Assembly (NCBI RefSeq): GCF_019059575.1
Contig: NW_024881502.1
Coordinates: 806,001-870,000, forward strand
From: Amphibalanus amphitrite
Taxonomy: Eukaryota > Arthropoda > Thecostraca > Balanomorpha > Balanidae
Direction of reading: 5' to 3'
Length of the DNA: 64,000 nucleotides
Shown here in pieces: positions 41,831 to 53,211 of this stretch (within the stretch, counting starts at the first letter, position 1; each line of letters begins with the position of its first letter). Made by a program: the position numbers and the translations under genes. Under the pieces are notes generated by a model, which saw only the letters and a program-made list of their open reading frames with translations, searched no databases and was not told the DNA's origin.

Positions 41831-43823
41831 ACTACCTTGAGGCCTGTTTTGCTGTTGGGCAGTTGTAGGGGAAGGAGGGTGAATTGCGCCACCTTAAAGA
41901 AAAACGCTAATTGTAAGAAAACCACTGGATACGTAAGCATGCACTGTTCACCATTTCAAAGAGGAACTCATTGGCTAGGATTTAAAAGCCTCCGATCAAT
42001 TAAGAATGTTTCGTTTGCCTCTGACATCTGCTTTTTCAGAAACATGCAAAAGGGCGCATTTACCAACAACTGCTGTAAATTGCGCCAGGGGGATGGCGCA
42101 ATTAGAATCCAATTGCGCCCTATCCTTTAACATGACTAAGAGAAATTGACACCCGCAGAAAGGGGACTGGGAGGACTCTTGGCCCGTCTGCGCCGGTTGG
42201 GAGCGAGTCGCTCTCTGTGGACGGCACGGCGGCCGTCGGGATCCACTCCAGCTCTGTGCACCTGCCCCCTCCCTCCGCCGACACTCACCGGCCGGCCGTG
42301 TGCAACAGATGTGTGTTCGGGCCCGAGAGCAGCGGCGCCCGCGCCTATCGACCCCGGCGGCCGACCGCGGCCGACTCGGCCGGCCCCGAGCCGTCCGCGG
42401 CGCGGCGCCGGAGCCGGCGCGCCGGAGGCGTCAGCGGCGCCCCAGCCACCACACCACAGATCAATCGAGCCGCCCGGCTGCTCGGCACGCGGGCTAATGG
42501 CCGCCCACAGGAAAAGGAGGAGGTGTCTGCCGGCAGAGGGAAGACGTCGTCAGGAGTGGATAGCGCACTTCTGGGACCGCCCTAGTGAAAAGTCTGCAGC
42601 GTGCGGAAAGATCAGAACTGATAAAATGCGAGAAAAAGTATTCATGACAGCATAAATAACAATTCCAAAGCCGTATTTCAAGCAGATTCCATGTTTAATC
42701 AATTCTAGAGCAGAATCTCAAGTTCATGAGAAACCCGGACTTTTTGTCATTTGTTGTCTCTTTACATAGCCAAATGTCTGGCTATTTACGTATTCTCTCA
42801 TAATGGCCGCCCCACACTGGACCTCGCATGCGGGTTGCGAGTTTGCGGGTTTTGAGTTTGCGGGCATGATACTAGGGGAGACCCGGGAGGTATGGGCCCC
42901 CGGGAGGTATGGGCCATCGCAGTTTTGAAGAAGTGTTGCGCATTTTTACACATTTGACCACGTAACCTGGTAGCAGCGATTCCGTTATACAAACCACGTG
43001 ATTTCCAAAATCTTCCTCAGTTTTTTTTTTGACAATGAGCGGTGATAAAGCGTTTTTGCCCTCTTCGAGTAAAATACGGTATATACAGAAAATTCGTGAT
43101 AAATTTGAACCAAGCTCCTGTTATGATGTCAGACCATTGCAAACATAAAGTTTAGGGCATGTAAATTAATTAAGACTGGATAGACATTTTGAAGCTTGCT
43201 CAGTTCTGTCGAGCCTAACTCGAGATATAAGCCATGACGTGCTAGAATAACGAAATCGCCTATTGTGCGGCGGTGGCGGTCGGGTACACACAAAGGGCCG
43301 CGAGCCGCCGCCGCCGCCGCCGCGCCGCCGCCGGCCAGCGCCGTCCGGCCTGGCTCGGTCCCCTGCGACCTGACGATACTGGACTGTGGCCTCCCAGTGG
43401 ACGGGCCGATACCGGACTGCCGGGCCGGAGCCCCGGGGACCTCGCACCAAGGAGTCGGCCGCAACGCCGGGAACCAGGCCGCGGCTCCTTGACCAAAGTG
43501 ACCAAAAATCGCTAAGAACTGTGATTCTCGCAGCAGGAATAAATCAATGAATGCCATCTACAGTTCATCCGACAATAACCCCCATCTTGTGCTACAGTGC
43601 AATAACAAGCGAAAAAAACATATATTAGTGGATATACGAAAACAACATGCCTTGCAGTGCTTCACTGTCCTTTAGAACCCACAATATGCTCAAAATGCTC
43701 CCCCCAACGTTTTGACTGGGAGATTCCACACAGTTTTTCCTTGATCCGTACACGACATGGCTATCGACAAGTACGACTAAGAACTCGATCTTCGGTGATC
43801 ATTGCAACATTTTAGAGTAACCA
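41831..43823. other. No confirmed gene; GC-rich islands at 42150-42590 and 43260-43500
   Basis: In 42158-42585 a plus frame follows a CACCCGCAG acceptor-like site and is open to TAG, with basic Arg-rich content and two lone CxxC-type cysteines (CNRCVF). It could be an exon but has no recognised domain. 43300-43340 contains a CCG repeat. AATTGCGCC motifs at 41875 and 42066-42115 suggest a small decayed repeat. Confidence 0.25.
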
Positions 43824-44438
43824 TTAAAGGGAGATAATGAGCTTTCTTTTTTCTTAAATAAAAATTACTCGACATCTATACTATTTCTCAGGGGTGTCGT
43901 TTTCCGAAAATGATTGGTAGTGCCCAAAGGCGGCGGCTGGCCATATATGACGGGGCTTACAAGGTAGGGTACCCCCAAATCTGCCTTTCTCATCGGATTT
44001 CGGCCACTTATTTTTCGCCCTGGTCATTGACAAGACTAACCGAAATATAAAAAAACACAAAAAAAAACTATGGAAATCTGGGTCCACACCGGACGCCATG
44101 CACAAAACGTGCAGTTATATAGGCAATAGTGTCGGAGGAATGCACGCCATTCTGAAAGAGGCCCACATCGACTTAAAAGGACGGCTGTGCTGAAAGGGGA
44201 CAGGAACAGCTTTGAGGGCCCAAGCCGACAAAAAAGACGGCTGCGGGGCCAGGAACGGTTTTGAAGACCCACGCCAACTGAAGGGTTCGACAACTAACGA
44301 GGACTGGAAACACAACGATAGTTAGAAAGACCTGCTTGCCAAAATAAAAGGATGACAGTACGAGGGGCGTTCAGAAAGCTACGGGCCCGACCATGAAGGA
44401 GCAGAGAGATACAGCATCGACTCATTAGACCAAAAAGT

Positions 44439-44624
44439 TCATTTATTCAAATAAACACCGTTAAGACAAACACATTTCGCGCAGCGCTTCGCGAGAGCCC
44501 TCAAGGCCTCCATAACCAGGTGGGTTTTGGACCCATCCTGCACGTCCAAGACGGCTGATTTCGTCTCCCTGCTGTTAGCGAGGTTGCCGCTGCTAATTTT
44601 CTTATGTTGGGGAAGAGGTGGCAA
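44439..44624 (-). pseudogene. Mariner transposase C-terminal remnant
   Basis: The minus frame ends ALRALAKRCAKCVCLNGVYL plus NK and a stop at 44439-44441. The W/..RC.KC..LNG.Y. ending is the usual C-terminus of mariner-type transposases. No DDE catalytic region is intact in the visible frame. Confidence 0.6.
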
Positions 44625-44822
44625 CCACTAACCAGAGTGTGCAAGGTTCGGAGAGAAAAAAGTGGATGCGACAACAACTCGAAGCTCATCGCTTCACTGT
44701 TCGTCATCCCGCCCATGTATGTACGCAGGTGCGTGGTCGCGGATCAGGTGCACACTTTACGTCAGCTTCCCTATAGCCTCTCCTCGATGTTTATCGAATG
44801 GACGCACATCATCAATTGTGTG

Positions 44823-44917
44823 CCCCTGTTTTGGAAAGTTGACGAGCGGAGGGGGGTCGCATCGACCCCTCCCCCCTGCCAGGCCGTGTTATGAAAAATG
44901 CCCAGGGCGAGGGTTAA
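44823..44917. mobile_element. Right-end fragment of a TTAA/G-run hairpin element inside the mariner
   Basis: Hairpin GGGGGGTCGCATCGACCCCT near 44851, CCTGCCAGG, ATGAAAAATGCCC and GGGCGAGGGTTAA ending at 44917. Same family as the left fragment at 41179. The left part is absent. Confidence 0.65.
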
Positions 44918-47089
44918 CGCTTGGTGCCTTTTCTGCACTAACTACTATGAAACGAATCACTGCTCTCTTCTGGGCGTCGCCCATCCTATCCGAAATGGCG
45001 AACTATGCTACGAATAGAAGCCCGAATCAATCACAGAAGAGACTTAATTAATGGCCACTTACTTAATTTGCGTAAGTGGACATCCCAATAACACATCATT
45101 TAACACACCGCCTTGCAGGCCAAAATTCCAACTCCTTCATTGTTCGGCCCGAAACTTTTGAACGCCCCTCGTAGTTACGAGCTTCAGTTTTCGGGGTCTG
45201 ATGCGGTAATGACATGGCGTTGAACCCTGAGGAATCAGACTGCATCACCCACTCAAATCAATATACCTATGGCCTATTCTGGAGCACCGCGGCACCTTCC
45301 GAAGTCGGTGTAGGGCCTCCAGCGGCTGGTGTGGAGACGGATCGGGGTCTATTAGGGGCGGTCGCGTGGTATGCGGGACTCAGAGGCAGTTATGGACCTC
45401 TATAACCAATTGCGTTTTCGAGCCTCTTAAAATCCATTAAGGACCGGAGTCCTAGACACGTGAAACCTCATTGTCAGCTACATGCACCTACTGTGGCTAG
45501 AACCTGATTTATGTACTTGCATATGTGCTTATTTAATATTTGCTTATCTGTTTATTTTGATTTTTTATCAACTGATAAGTGACAAAAGATTGGAAGGGCT
45601 CAGCGAACATTGGTAGGGCCCAAATAAACATTGGTAAGGCTCGGGCCCTTCCAGGCCTATACAAAACGACGCCCCTGACTATTGTGAAACTTGGTAGGTA
45701 GGTAGGTAGGTAGGTACCACATAACTTGAAGTTACTTGACGTAATGACATGATGTGGAAAGTGAAAATGATACCTAGGTATTGATGGAAATTTATGGACT
45801 TAGGTACGCTACAAGAAGGTTGAATTGGTCAACCAATTCAAATTCAATCTACTTGTGGAGTAAGTCTATAGATTTTCATCAATAGTTACCACTTACCATT
45901 GAAATTACTTGCTATCATGTTGATTTTATACATAAGAACCTCATTCATTTAATTTGTATGACATGTTTGAATGCAATTTTCTCAATAAGTGAAGAAAAAT
46001 GTTGGTAGTGCTCAACAACACATTGGTAGTGCTCAGCTGAACATTGATAGTGCTCGGGCACTCCCAGGCCTATACAAAACGACGCCCCTGCTATTTCTAC
46101 TGTAGTTTCTATAAAATATGAAAATTTCCTAGCACATTTTCGTATGTGAAAAAGGTTTTTATTTTTGCAAAAAAGAAGCAGTACTTGCAGTACTTGTAAC
46201 ACCCACCGAAATGCGTTGTCCTTCTCTATAAAAAGTCGCAGTATATGGCGCTTTTGTTTCAAACAGCGACGCTTGGGTTTTTGTTTATGTTATCGCCTTG
46301 TCGTTGCTTGGTTGTAAGGATTCTAATTTGAGTTAGAGTTAATTCGGTTTAGAATTAATTAGATTCTAATTCGGGGGTACATAGTGCCTACTCTTCTTTG
46401 TTTCCAAGTATTATTTTGCGCCACAAATGAACGGCATGCGCCAGAAACGCAGCCAAATCTTGCGATTGCGACTACGAAATTCTTTATTTTGGCGTCAGAG
46501 CCTGAAGCGAAAAATACAAGCATATTTATTTCAAAAAGACTTCAGGTTTGTCGAACGGTGTTATGAGAATTTTGATAACAGTACTGCATAAGTTTTTCAG
46601 TGATGCCGCAAAAGTGTTGTATCTATCTTCTTTTATTGTGCAGTCGGCGGGACCGATTCAAAATTGAGTCGTTGCTACTAAAATAGCAGCATATGGGGTC
46701 AGATGATGAACAGGAAAAATAGTTGCGTAAATTTAGACATAAACCACCCCCAAACCATGAATATCTTTTGAAGGCACTATAGACGACCATTAACTAACTA
46801 GATGTGATGAAGATCAAATGTAAGGAATACGCTCATTTTACAAAATTACATGCAAGTACCAAAAAGTGATGTAAGTACTTATTCAACGGTCATTTTCAGC
46901 GCTCCCCGCTAACGTGACTTCAAGTTGAGATATTTGCGGCAAGGTACCGAATTGAGCAAAATGGTTTTAATTTACATTATAACTTGTTGTGTTTTGTCAG
47001 AAAATGGTCCTAACTCAGATTTTGTGGAAAAAGGTCATTATCTCCCTTTAAAAAGGTTGCTTTCATATGCTTTTATCGTGTTTTTTTAT

Positions 47090-47189
47090 GCAGCTTAGAC
47101 CGCCGGCCGAGGGGGTTGCCCCCCCCCCCAGGTTTTATTCGCAATATCTCCGAACACGCTGGCAAAAGAAAGCGGAAAGTTGGCATAGG
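47090..47189. mobile_element. G/C-run hairpin fragment
   Basis: GAGGGGGTTGCCCCC followed by CAGGTTTTATTCGCAATATC resembles the end of a TTAA/hairpin element, read from the outside; the matching end was not identified. Confidence 0.4.
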
Positions 47190-47911
47190 TACAGTCCACA
47201 GCAGAAGTAATGTGTGGTTTCAGTCATGGGTATGTTCTGCTTCTGAAGCCTACGAACGATCAGCCAGACTGCAACGAGACTTTAAAGGGATCCTCCCACC
47301 TTCAAAAAAGTTTATGAATTGGCATGAAAGTGATGTCGCTCGGTTCAGAAAGAGCGAAGACGAATATCTACCAAATTTCACCGAAAAATATTCACCGGTT
47401 TTCAAGATATTAGACTTTTACTTTTGTTTACTTTTTGGGATCTCCGCTGTTTCTAGCGACTTTATTTTAGAAGTGCGGCGTTTGCGGCAGATGTTGCGCG
47501 CAAATAGCATATACCACCGCGTGCTACAAAACGTTTTAGTCAAACATTTAAAAATCGTTAGATATTTGCGCTGACGTCACACATTCAGAGGGGTATTCCT
47601 AAGCATTAGCCCCTCTGAATCAGAATGCTGCAATTTTGAAATTCAATATTTCCGATTTAAGGCATTTCTCGATGTTGTGAGTGCCGAAACCGGTAATTGT
47701 GAGCCAGGGACCCCATTTTGGCTATCTCAACTCAAATCTAATGTTAAGGTGGGAGGGTCCCTTTAAATGTAGCTTACATGTATCTTCACCCTTGCAGCTA
47801 CAACTTTATCTATTGACGTCTTCTTTCCAATCAGTCCGCATTTAAAAATCGTCGGTCAAAGCCATCCGTTGAGATTGGTAAAACCACACATTACTTTAGC
47901 GGTGGGCTGTA
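47190..47911. mobile_element. TA-flanked MITE (ACAGTCCACAGC family) interrupted by another MITE
   Basis: Ends TACAGTCCACAGCAGAAGTA and TACTTTAGCGGTGGGCTGTA, same family as 31703-31943 in the opposite orientation. Without the 485-bp AGGGACCC insert it would be about 240 bp, matching the intact copy. Confidence 0.9.
47282..47766. mobile_element. AGGGACCC-family MITE, copy 3, inverted and complete
   Basis: TTAAAGGGATCCTCCCACC to GGTGGGAGGGTCCCTTTAA, 485 bp, opposite orientation to the copies at 10130 and 29062, nested in the TA-flanked MITE. One plus frame covers most of it but is a chance opening. Confidence 0.92.
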
Positions 47912-48261
47912 CATACCTAACCTTTGATTCCTTCGATTCCTTCGCAACGCCAGTGCCCGAGGAGCTTTCACAGGGAGGTGAAACTTACAGGAACTAGTAT
48001 GCATCAGAGGTCTCACAAGCTGCATATCTCGGATTCCTCCTAAAGGTCACATGAGGTCAGAGCGGTCACGTGACCTCATCATTATAAGTCAACGGGGAAA
48101 ACATGAAAACTGTTATTTTGGCACCGGGAACGATCTCGAACTATCTCAACCACAAGGAATCGTGATTTCATGCTTTCTTTGCAAGCTTCGATGCTTCACT
48201 TTTGCATTGTTGATCTTGCGTGACGTCATTTATGACGTCACTAGGGTATAAGAGTTTTTCG
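47912..48261. other. Decayed AGGTCA-rich repeat
   Basis: 48040-48110 (TCACATGAGGTCAGAG, TCATTATAAGTCAACGGGG) resembles 41700-41760, so both may be parts of one further TTAA-type family. No gene. Confidence 0.4.
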
Positions 48262-50406
48262 TTAACCCGCGCCCCACTGGGGGGGGGGATTATTCATAGC
48301 CCCCCTCCTGTTTTTCTGCAATTACTTCCTAACCACCGCTTGACGTATTGACGCCAAACTGTCAGTACCTTCGCCTGCATCTATTTGACACCTTGTGTCA
48401 AAATATAAACCTCGTAGCTACCATAGGTCGGCCGGACATGACGTCAGAGTGACGTCATGTTCGGCCGATTTCGACGCAAAACATTGAACCACGGCAATCG
48501 CTCCCAAGAGCTCAGTTTTTAAGCTAGATCCAATTTATTTGCATGATAGGACTCAAAATAGACTGCGCTATCAGACTGCTCTCTCAGATTTTCAAAATTT
48601 TGAAAATTACGAAAATTGTATATAATAAAATTCAAAATTTATATTTTTATCTTTTTTTCAAAAACTTTTTGACTTTTCGAAAAAAAACGGAATACATGTG
48701 ATAGAACACATGCTTATGACTTACTCTAGCAAGGTTTAGCCAAATATTTTAAAAAATGGCAAAGTCATACGCATTATAGCAAAAAAATCACATTTATAAA
48801 AAAAACAATTTTACAGTACGTAATTGACATCGAACACCAATATAAATACCACCATCGTGTTCCTGAGCGCAAACTGCATCCGATAGACACATTTTTTGTT
48901 GAAAAATTTTAACTTTAAAATTTGACCTTTTTTGACCTGAAGGTGGCCTGACCTAAGCTAAATTCAACTCAAATGACACAATTCACAAACGACATCGAAT
49001 TCGAAATATATGGCCTAAATTGAACATAAAACATGTGTCACGTGACCGACGCATGATATAATATTTCCGTGGCCTGTGATGACCTGACCCTGACCTGAAA
49101 ATCGAAGTACCTACCTATAAGTTTGGTACTCTCAGGGTATGTAAAGCATCTGTTCACGAGTGTGTAAACCAAAAATGAGCCTGATCTGACTTTTAAGACG
49201 GCAGCCAGAGCCCAAAATGTGAACAAGCCACATACGTCGATAATTTTTACTTTGACCTGACCTGTGACGTCATCGGTGAACTCGAGGTCAATGAAATTAA
49301 GTTTCGTTCGACAGTTTTTTTTCCGGGGCTATCAGACGCCGCTTGAATTTTGACGATCGACCCAGTAGTTTCGGAGTTAGGAGGGGGGGGGGGCTATGAA
49401 GAATGAGCCTATGTTTACCTATGTTAGCATATGTTTATCATGTTTACCTATGAACCGATGTTTGGAGGGTTTTGAACGACATTCGTCCAAAAGAGGCGCA
49501 TTTTAATATTCTCCCATTGACCTATAGGATGTCAAAAATGGTCGCAAAAATTGACCTGCCCTTAGGTCACATATATAAAAAAATCCGAGATAATAATTTA
49601 TACATACTGTTACTCGTATCAATCGCTGAAAGTTTCAAAGTGATCGTTCGGTCGGTGTAGCTACAGCGAGCCTTTCAACTTTTTTTTAAAGTAATGTCAC
49701 TTGACGTGTCCTGGTGACCTGACCTTAAACGATCCGGGTCTGAAAGTTTACCAACATGTGCGGAAATGATGTATAAACATATGCGCCGCCGTTTTTGAGA
49801 CAACTATTCGCGAAAAACCTGAGAGGGGGGCGTAAAAACGCTCCCCCACCCCAGCACGGCGCGGGTTAGCTATCAGATAGTTTTTGTTGCAAAGATTCTT
49901 ATATACCTCATTTGTCAAATTATCAGACCTTATTTTCAATTTAGACATTGCAATAGCCAATAACTTCATGATATAAGAATGCTTGTTGTAACAGAGATTT
50001 GGTGCAGATTTGGTTAAATTAGGTTCATTCGCCAGATCTTGAAAACGGCTAATGTGTGCCGACATACAGTAAATCGCGTTTCCGGCCAAACATGGTCTCG
50101 AGAAACAGATCACAGGTCAAAGGTCATTTTGGTCAGGGTGATACAATTTTAGAGTACTTGTAAACCTGAGGAACTCGAGGGCACTGAAACTTTCGCCGCG
50201 ACCGAACGCTTTTTGCGCTACTTATTCGCGAAAAAACGAGGGGGCCCGTTCGACCCACTCCCCTATATGTGCGAGGGATAAAATTTCATTTGAATTTTGA
50301 AAATTGGTCGGAAACTTCCCAATATCTTTGGAGATGGGCTGAAACGCCCCCCCCCCCCCCCAACGGGTGGCAAGGTCCTGTGGTAGCCTAATGGGGCGCG
50401 GGTTAA
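48262..50406. mobile_element. TTAA element family B, composite copy
   Basis: The left end TTAACCCGCGCCCCACTGGGG, with hairpin and interior to about 49398, parallels 22156-23346 in the opposite orientation. A matching end ATGGGGCGCGGGTTAA lies at 50391-50406. Between about 49400 and 50390 other material intrudes, including a CAGCACGGCGCGGGTTA end (49850-49866) and a family A right-end fragment (50040-50281). Confidence 0.6.
50040..50281. mobile_element. Family A right-end fragment
   Basis: CGTTTCCGGCCAAACATGGTC, AGATCA-c-AGGTCA-a-AGGTCA (about 50107-50126), TTCGCGAAAAAAC, G-run, CCCGTTCGACCC, TGTGCGAGGGATAA. Same order as 34330-34584. Confidence 0.82.
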
Positions 50407-50878
50407 AACTTTTGCTAAATTTTGCAGACGACACTAACTGGATACTTTAGCTCACTGATTGAATGGTCAGTATTTTGGGAGATGGCAGGAAAAATGATGT
50501 GGCTATTTCAAAGAAATGCCACAAACATGCATAACGACCCACGGTCGTCTTCGTAATAGACCTGGGACTGAGTGTGATTCATTGCTAATGCTAAGTGAGT
50601 GGCGCTCCGGGGATATCTTTACCAAGGGCTGGCGGAAGGCGCTTGGAGCAAGTCAAATGAGACCCACTCAATTCGCTGCAAGCTGCGCTACTCAGGAATT
50701 CCACATGGAGAGAATTAATTTTGTGGCACTGTACTGCTGTGTCTTGGCTAATTAGTCTCGTAAAATGGGGGGGGGGGGCGTTGTCATTTGCAATTATGGT
50801 CCCGCTTTACTTATTTACATTAAATGCTCGAGCGTTTACATTTCTATGTCTGTACCCTTGACTCTAGTGCAGTCAAGT
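50407..50878. other. Unassigned
   Basis: No supported feature; one 12-base G-run near 50766. Confidence 0.4.
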
Positions 50879-51466
50879 TTAACTCGCGCCCCACTGGCGT
50901 CTGTGTATAACACACCCCACTGGAGGGGGGGGGCTATTCATAGCCCCCCTCCTAACTCCGAAACTACTAGGCCGATCGTCAAAATTCAAACAGCATCTGA
51001 TGGCCCCGGAAAAACTGTCGCGTCAAACCTAATTTCATTGACCTCGAGGTCACCGATGACGTCACAGGTCAGGTCAAAGAAAAACTATCAATATTTGGCT
51101 TGTTCACTTTTTGGGCTCTGGCTGCCGTCTGTGTCGCCTGTGTCATTTGAGGCCATATTCATCTGAATATAGCTGAGGTCAGGTCACTCAGGTCAAAAAA
51201 GGTCAAATTTCAAGGTTGAAAATTTTCAACAAAAACATATCTATTGGATGCAGTTTGAGCTCAGGAACACGATGGTGCTATTTAAATTGATGTACGATAT
51301 CAATTTCGTACAGAAATATTGATTAGAAAAATTTAAAATTGTAAAATTTTTGCTATAATGAATATAACTTGGCCATTTTTTAAAGGTATCTGGCTTAAAC
51401 TTGCTAGACAAAGTCATAAGCATGTGTTCTATCATATACATTCAGGTTTTTTCGAAAAGTCAAAAA
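50879..51466. mobile_element. TTAA element family B, right-truncated copy
   Basis: TTAACTCGCGCCCCACTGG, GTCTGTGTATAACAC, then GGGGGGGCTATTCATAGCCC, parallel to the left half of 22156-23346. Homology stops at TTTTTTCGAAAAGTCAAAAA. Confidence 0.85.
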
Positions 51467-52262
51467 GCCACGGACTTTTGGTTGGGGGGGGACGGTCTGT
51501 TATTCGCCCATCGCCCTATTGTCTCCTCTAAACCTAGAATACCCCCAAATCCGGTTTCCTCTTCGGTTTTAGGCCACTTGTTTTGTGTCATAGCCCTCAC
51601 ACGATATATGTTTTTTAACTGAGAAAAAAAAAGAGAAATGGTAGGCTACCTGACCAATAATGCGCTAACCCTCGCCGGCACAGGCCATTTTGCGTCCTTC
51701 GACGGCACAACACTGTAAACTCATTTTGACAAGGGGTTGTCGTACAATGACGAGCGTTTGTCAAAAATACTAATAAAGGTTATGTCGAACGACGAATATC
51801 TTGTCATAGTTGGTTGAATCAACAGGGCAAATATAAGTATCATCCCCAGCACCTAGTCGACCATTCATAAAATTGACGAGGATTATGGAGGCTATTGTAA
51901 AAACTACCAGGGTCTTCTTTGTAATATGGAACATAGATTTGCTTATGATTTGTAATGTATATCCTTGTCGCAAGAACCAGCTACACCATTGCAAAAATAC
52001 TGATACATACTTATGTAATCTATGTCCTTGTCGAGGTATCAGCTACACCTTTGCAACACGGACTTAGTTACGCTAGTTAGACGTGTTAGTAGTAACATAC
52101 ACAAAGCTGTTACTTGTTATATAGGTGGCGCCAAAAACGTTTCCGGCCGTTTCATTTTGAAAGTTTCAGTTGCGCACCAACCGCCGTGCAGTGATGTGGC
52201 CTCCTGCTCACTTCCGTGAAAAATGGTAGGTGATAACAGTGTTCGGTCGTTTTTGTCATTTT
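51467..52262. other. Fragments of other elements
   Basis: 51520-51610 resembles part of the CACTGG family interior (ACCCCCAAATCCGGTTTCC, TTAGGCCACTTGTTTT). 51666-51690 has an isolated CTAACCCTCGCCGGCACAGG terminus. No gene. Confidence 0.4.
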
Positions 52263-53211
52263 TTAACCCTCGCCCGTAAACGGCGATCTGCCACCTTCGC
52301 CCATGCAGGGGGGGGGGGTTGGTGCGACCCCCCCCTTGGCGTTTGAAAACGGAGCGTCGTAGAGCTTAGCGGAAAAGACCAACGGATTGCTCTCGCCGAG
52401 ATCTCGCGATTGGTGGTATATTTTTTGGTCCTAGGTCAACATTTGACCTACTTTTGACCGGTCAAAGGTCAAATTTTCGGAAAAATAGACTTTTTCAACT
52501 TTCGGCGGCGATTGCGGCAAAACGGTGGGAGATATCGACTTGAAACCTTCACTATCGTGTTCCTTGATCAATTCTCTATCGTTTGGTATGTATTTCGTTT
52601 CCCTAGCTCTAAAAATGGCGCGTTGGGAGCGCCGGAAGTCGGCAAGGTCACAGTCGGCGGCAGAAATTCGAAAAATCAAAATTTAAATTTTTGAAATCTG
52701 ATTGTATTTTTGGATTTGGGAGGTCCGTTTGCTCCCTATAGAAGCTAATATTGCTGCATATTCCCATTGAGGTGACAAGAATTAGCAAAATAGTGGTTCG
52801 GGCGCTTTTCAAAAATAGTACCGGACGCTGTTCCTCTTGTGACGTCATAGCTCCGTGACCTGACCTGACCCGGTCAAGTTTCTTACACCATATGATAGCC
52901 AATACTTGCCCCAACATGCATGGGAAGTTTCATCACGATCCATCAACCGATCTCCGTACCACCGGCAGGAAACCTCGGGCGTTGGCACTCAGTTTGTGAA
53001 AATCCGGCCGGAGGCTGTTCCCTTTGTGACGTCATAACTCCGTGACATGACATGACCCGGTCAAATTTTTTTTATCAAAAGATGCGCAAGGTTTGCCCCA
53101 TAAGGTACCCAAAATTTGGCGGCGCTGTGCGCCGCCGTTTTTGCTTTATTTCCGAAAAACCTCAGGGGGGGGGGTTGCACCAACCCCCCCCCCTACATGG
53201 GCGAGGGTTAA
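52263..53211. mobile_element. TTAA element family C, complete copy (949 bp)
   Basis: TTAACCCTCGCCCGTAAACG left; CATGGGCGAGGGTTAA right. CGCCCATGCAGG precedes the left hairpin, whose G-run, TTGGTGCGA, C-run (about 52308-52336) is matched on the right by G-run, TTGCACCAA, C-run (about 53166-53192). TTTCCGAAAAACC precedes the right hairpin. No ORF. Confidence 0.92.

Larger units (their letters stand above)
44361..45171. mobile_element. Mariner-like element nested in the hAT
   Basis: CGAGGGGCGTTCAGAAAGCT left; AACTTTTGAACGCCCCTCG right; TA on both sides (44359-44360, 45172-45173). The CGAGGGGCGTTC terminus is typical of mariner-like elements. It carries a transposase remnant on the minus strand and is itself interrupted by a TTAA-element fragment. 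Confidence 0.9.
43889..46090. mobile_element. hAT-type element with 8-bp target duplication (2.2 kb)
   Basis: Left end CAGGGGTGTCGTTTT, right end AAAACGACGCCCCTG (one mismatch), flanked by CTATTTCT at 43881-43888 and 46091-46098. The right subterminal about 88 bp (CATTGGTAG..GGCCTATACAAAACGACGCCCCTG) is duplicated at 45589-45677. A mariner-like element is nested at 44361-45171. No hAT transposase recognised. Confidence 0.93.
43824..47051. mobile_element. TTAA-flanked element with AGGGAGATAATGA termini, host of a nested stack
   Basis: The 17-mer TTAAAGGGAGATAATGA at 43824 has its exact complement TCATTATCTCCCTTTAA ending at 47051. Removing the nested hAT (43889-46090 plus one 8-bp duplication) leaves about 1.0 kb. 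TTAA with an AGGG start resembles the smaller AGGGACCC family (Kolobok-like, inference). No transposase. Confidence 0.75.

Noticed and set aside
41179..44917. One 3.7-kb element with TTAACC...GGTTAA ends
   Set aside because: The right end lies inside a mariner-like element that itself sits inside a hAT; nesting order makes a single element impossible.
47116..47574. 152-codon plus-strand frame
   Set aside because: Runs across the border of two MITEs; its body is the non-coding AGGGACCC element.
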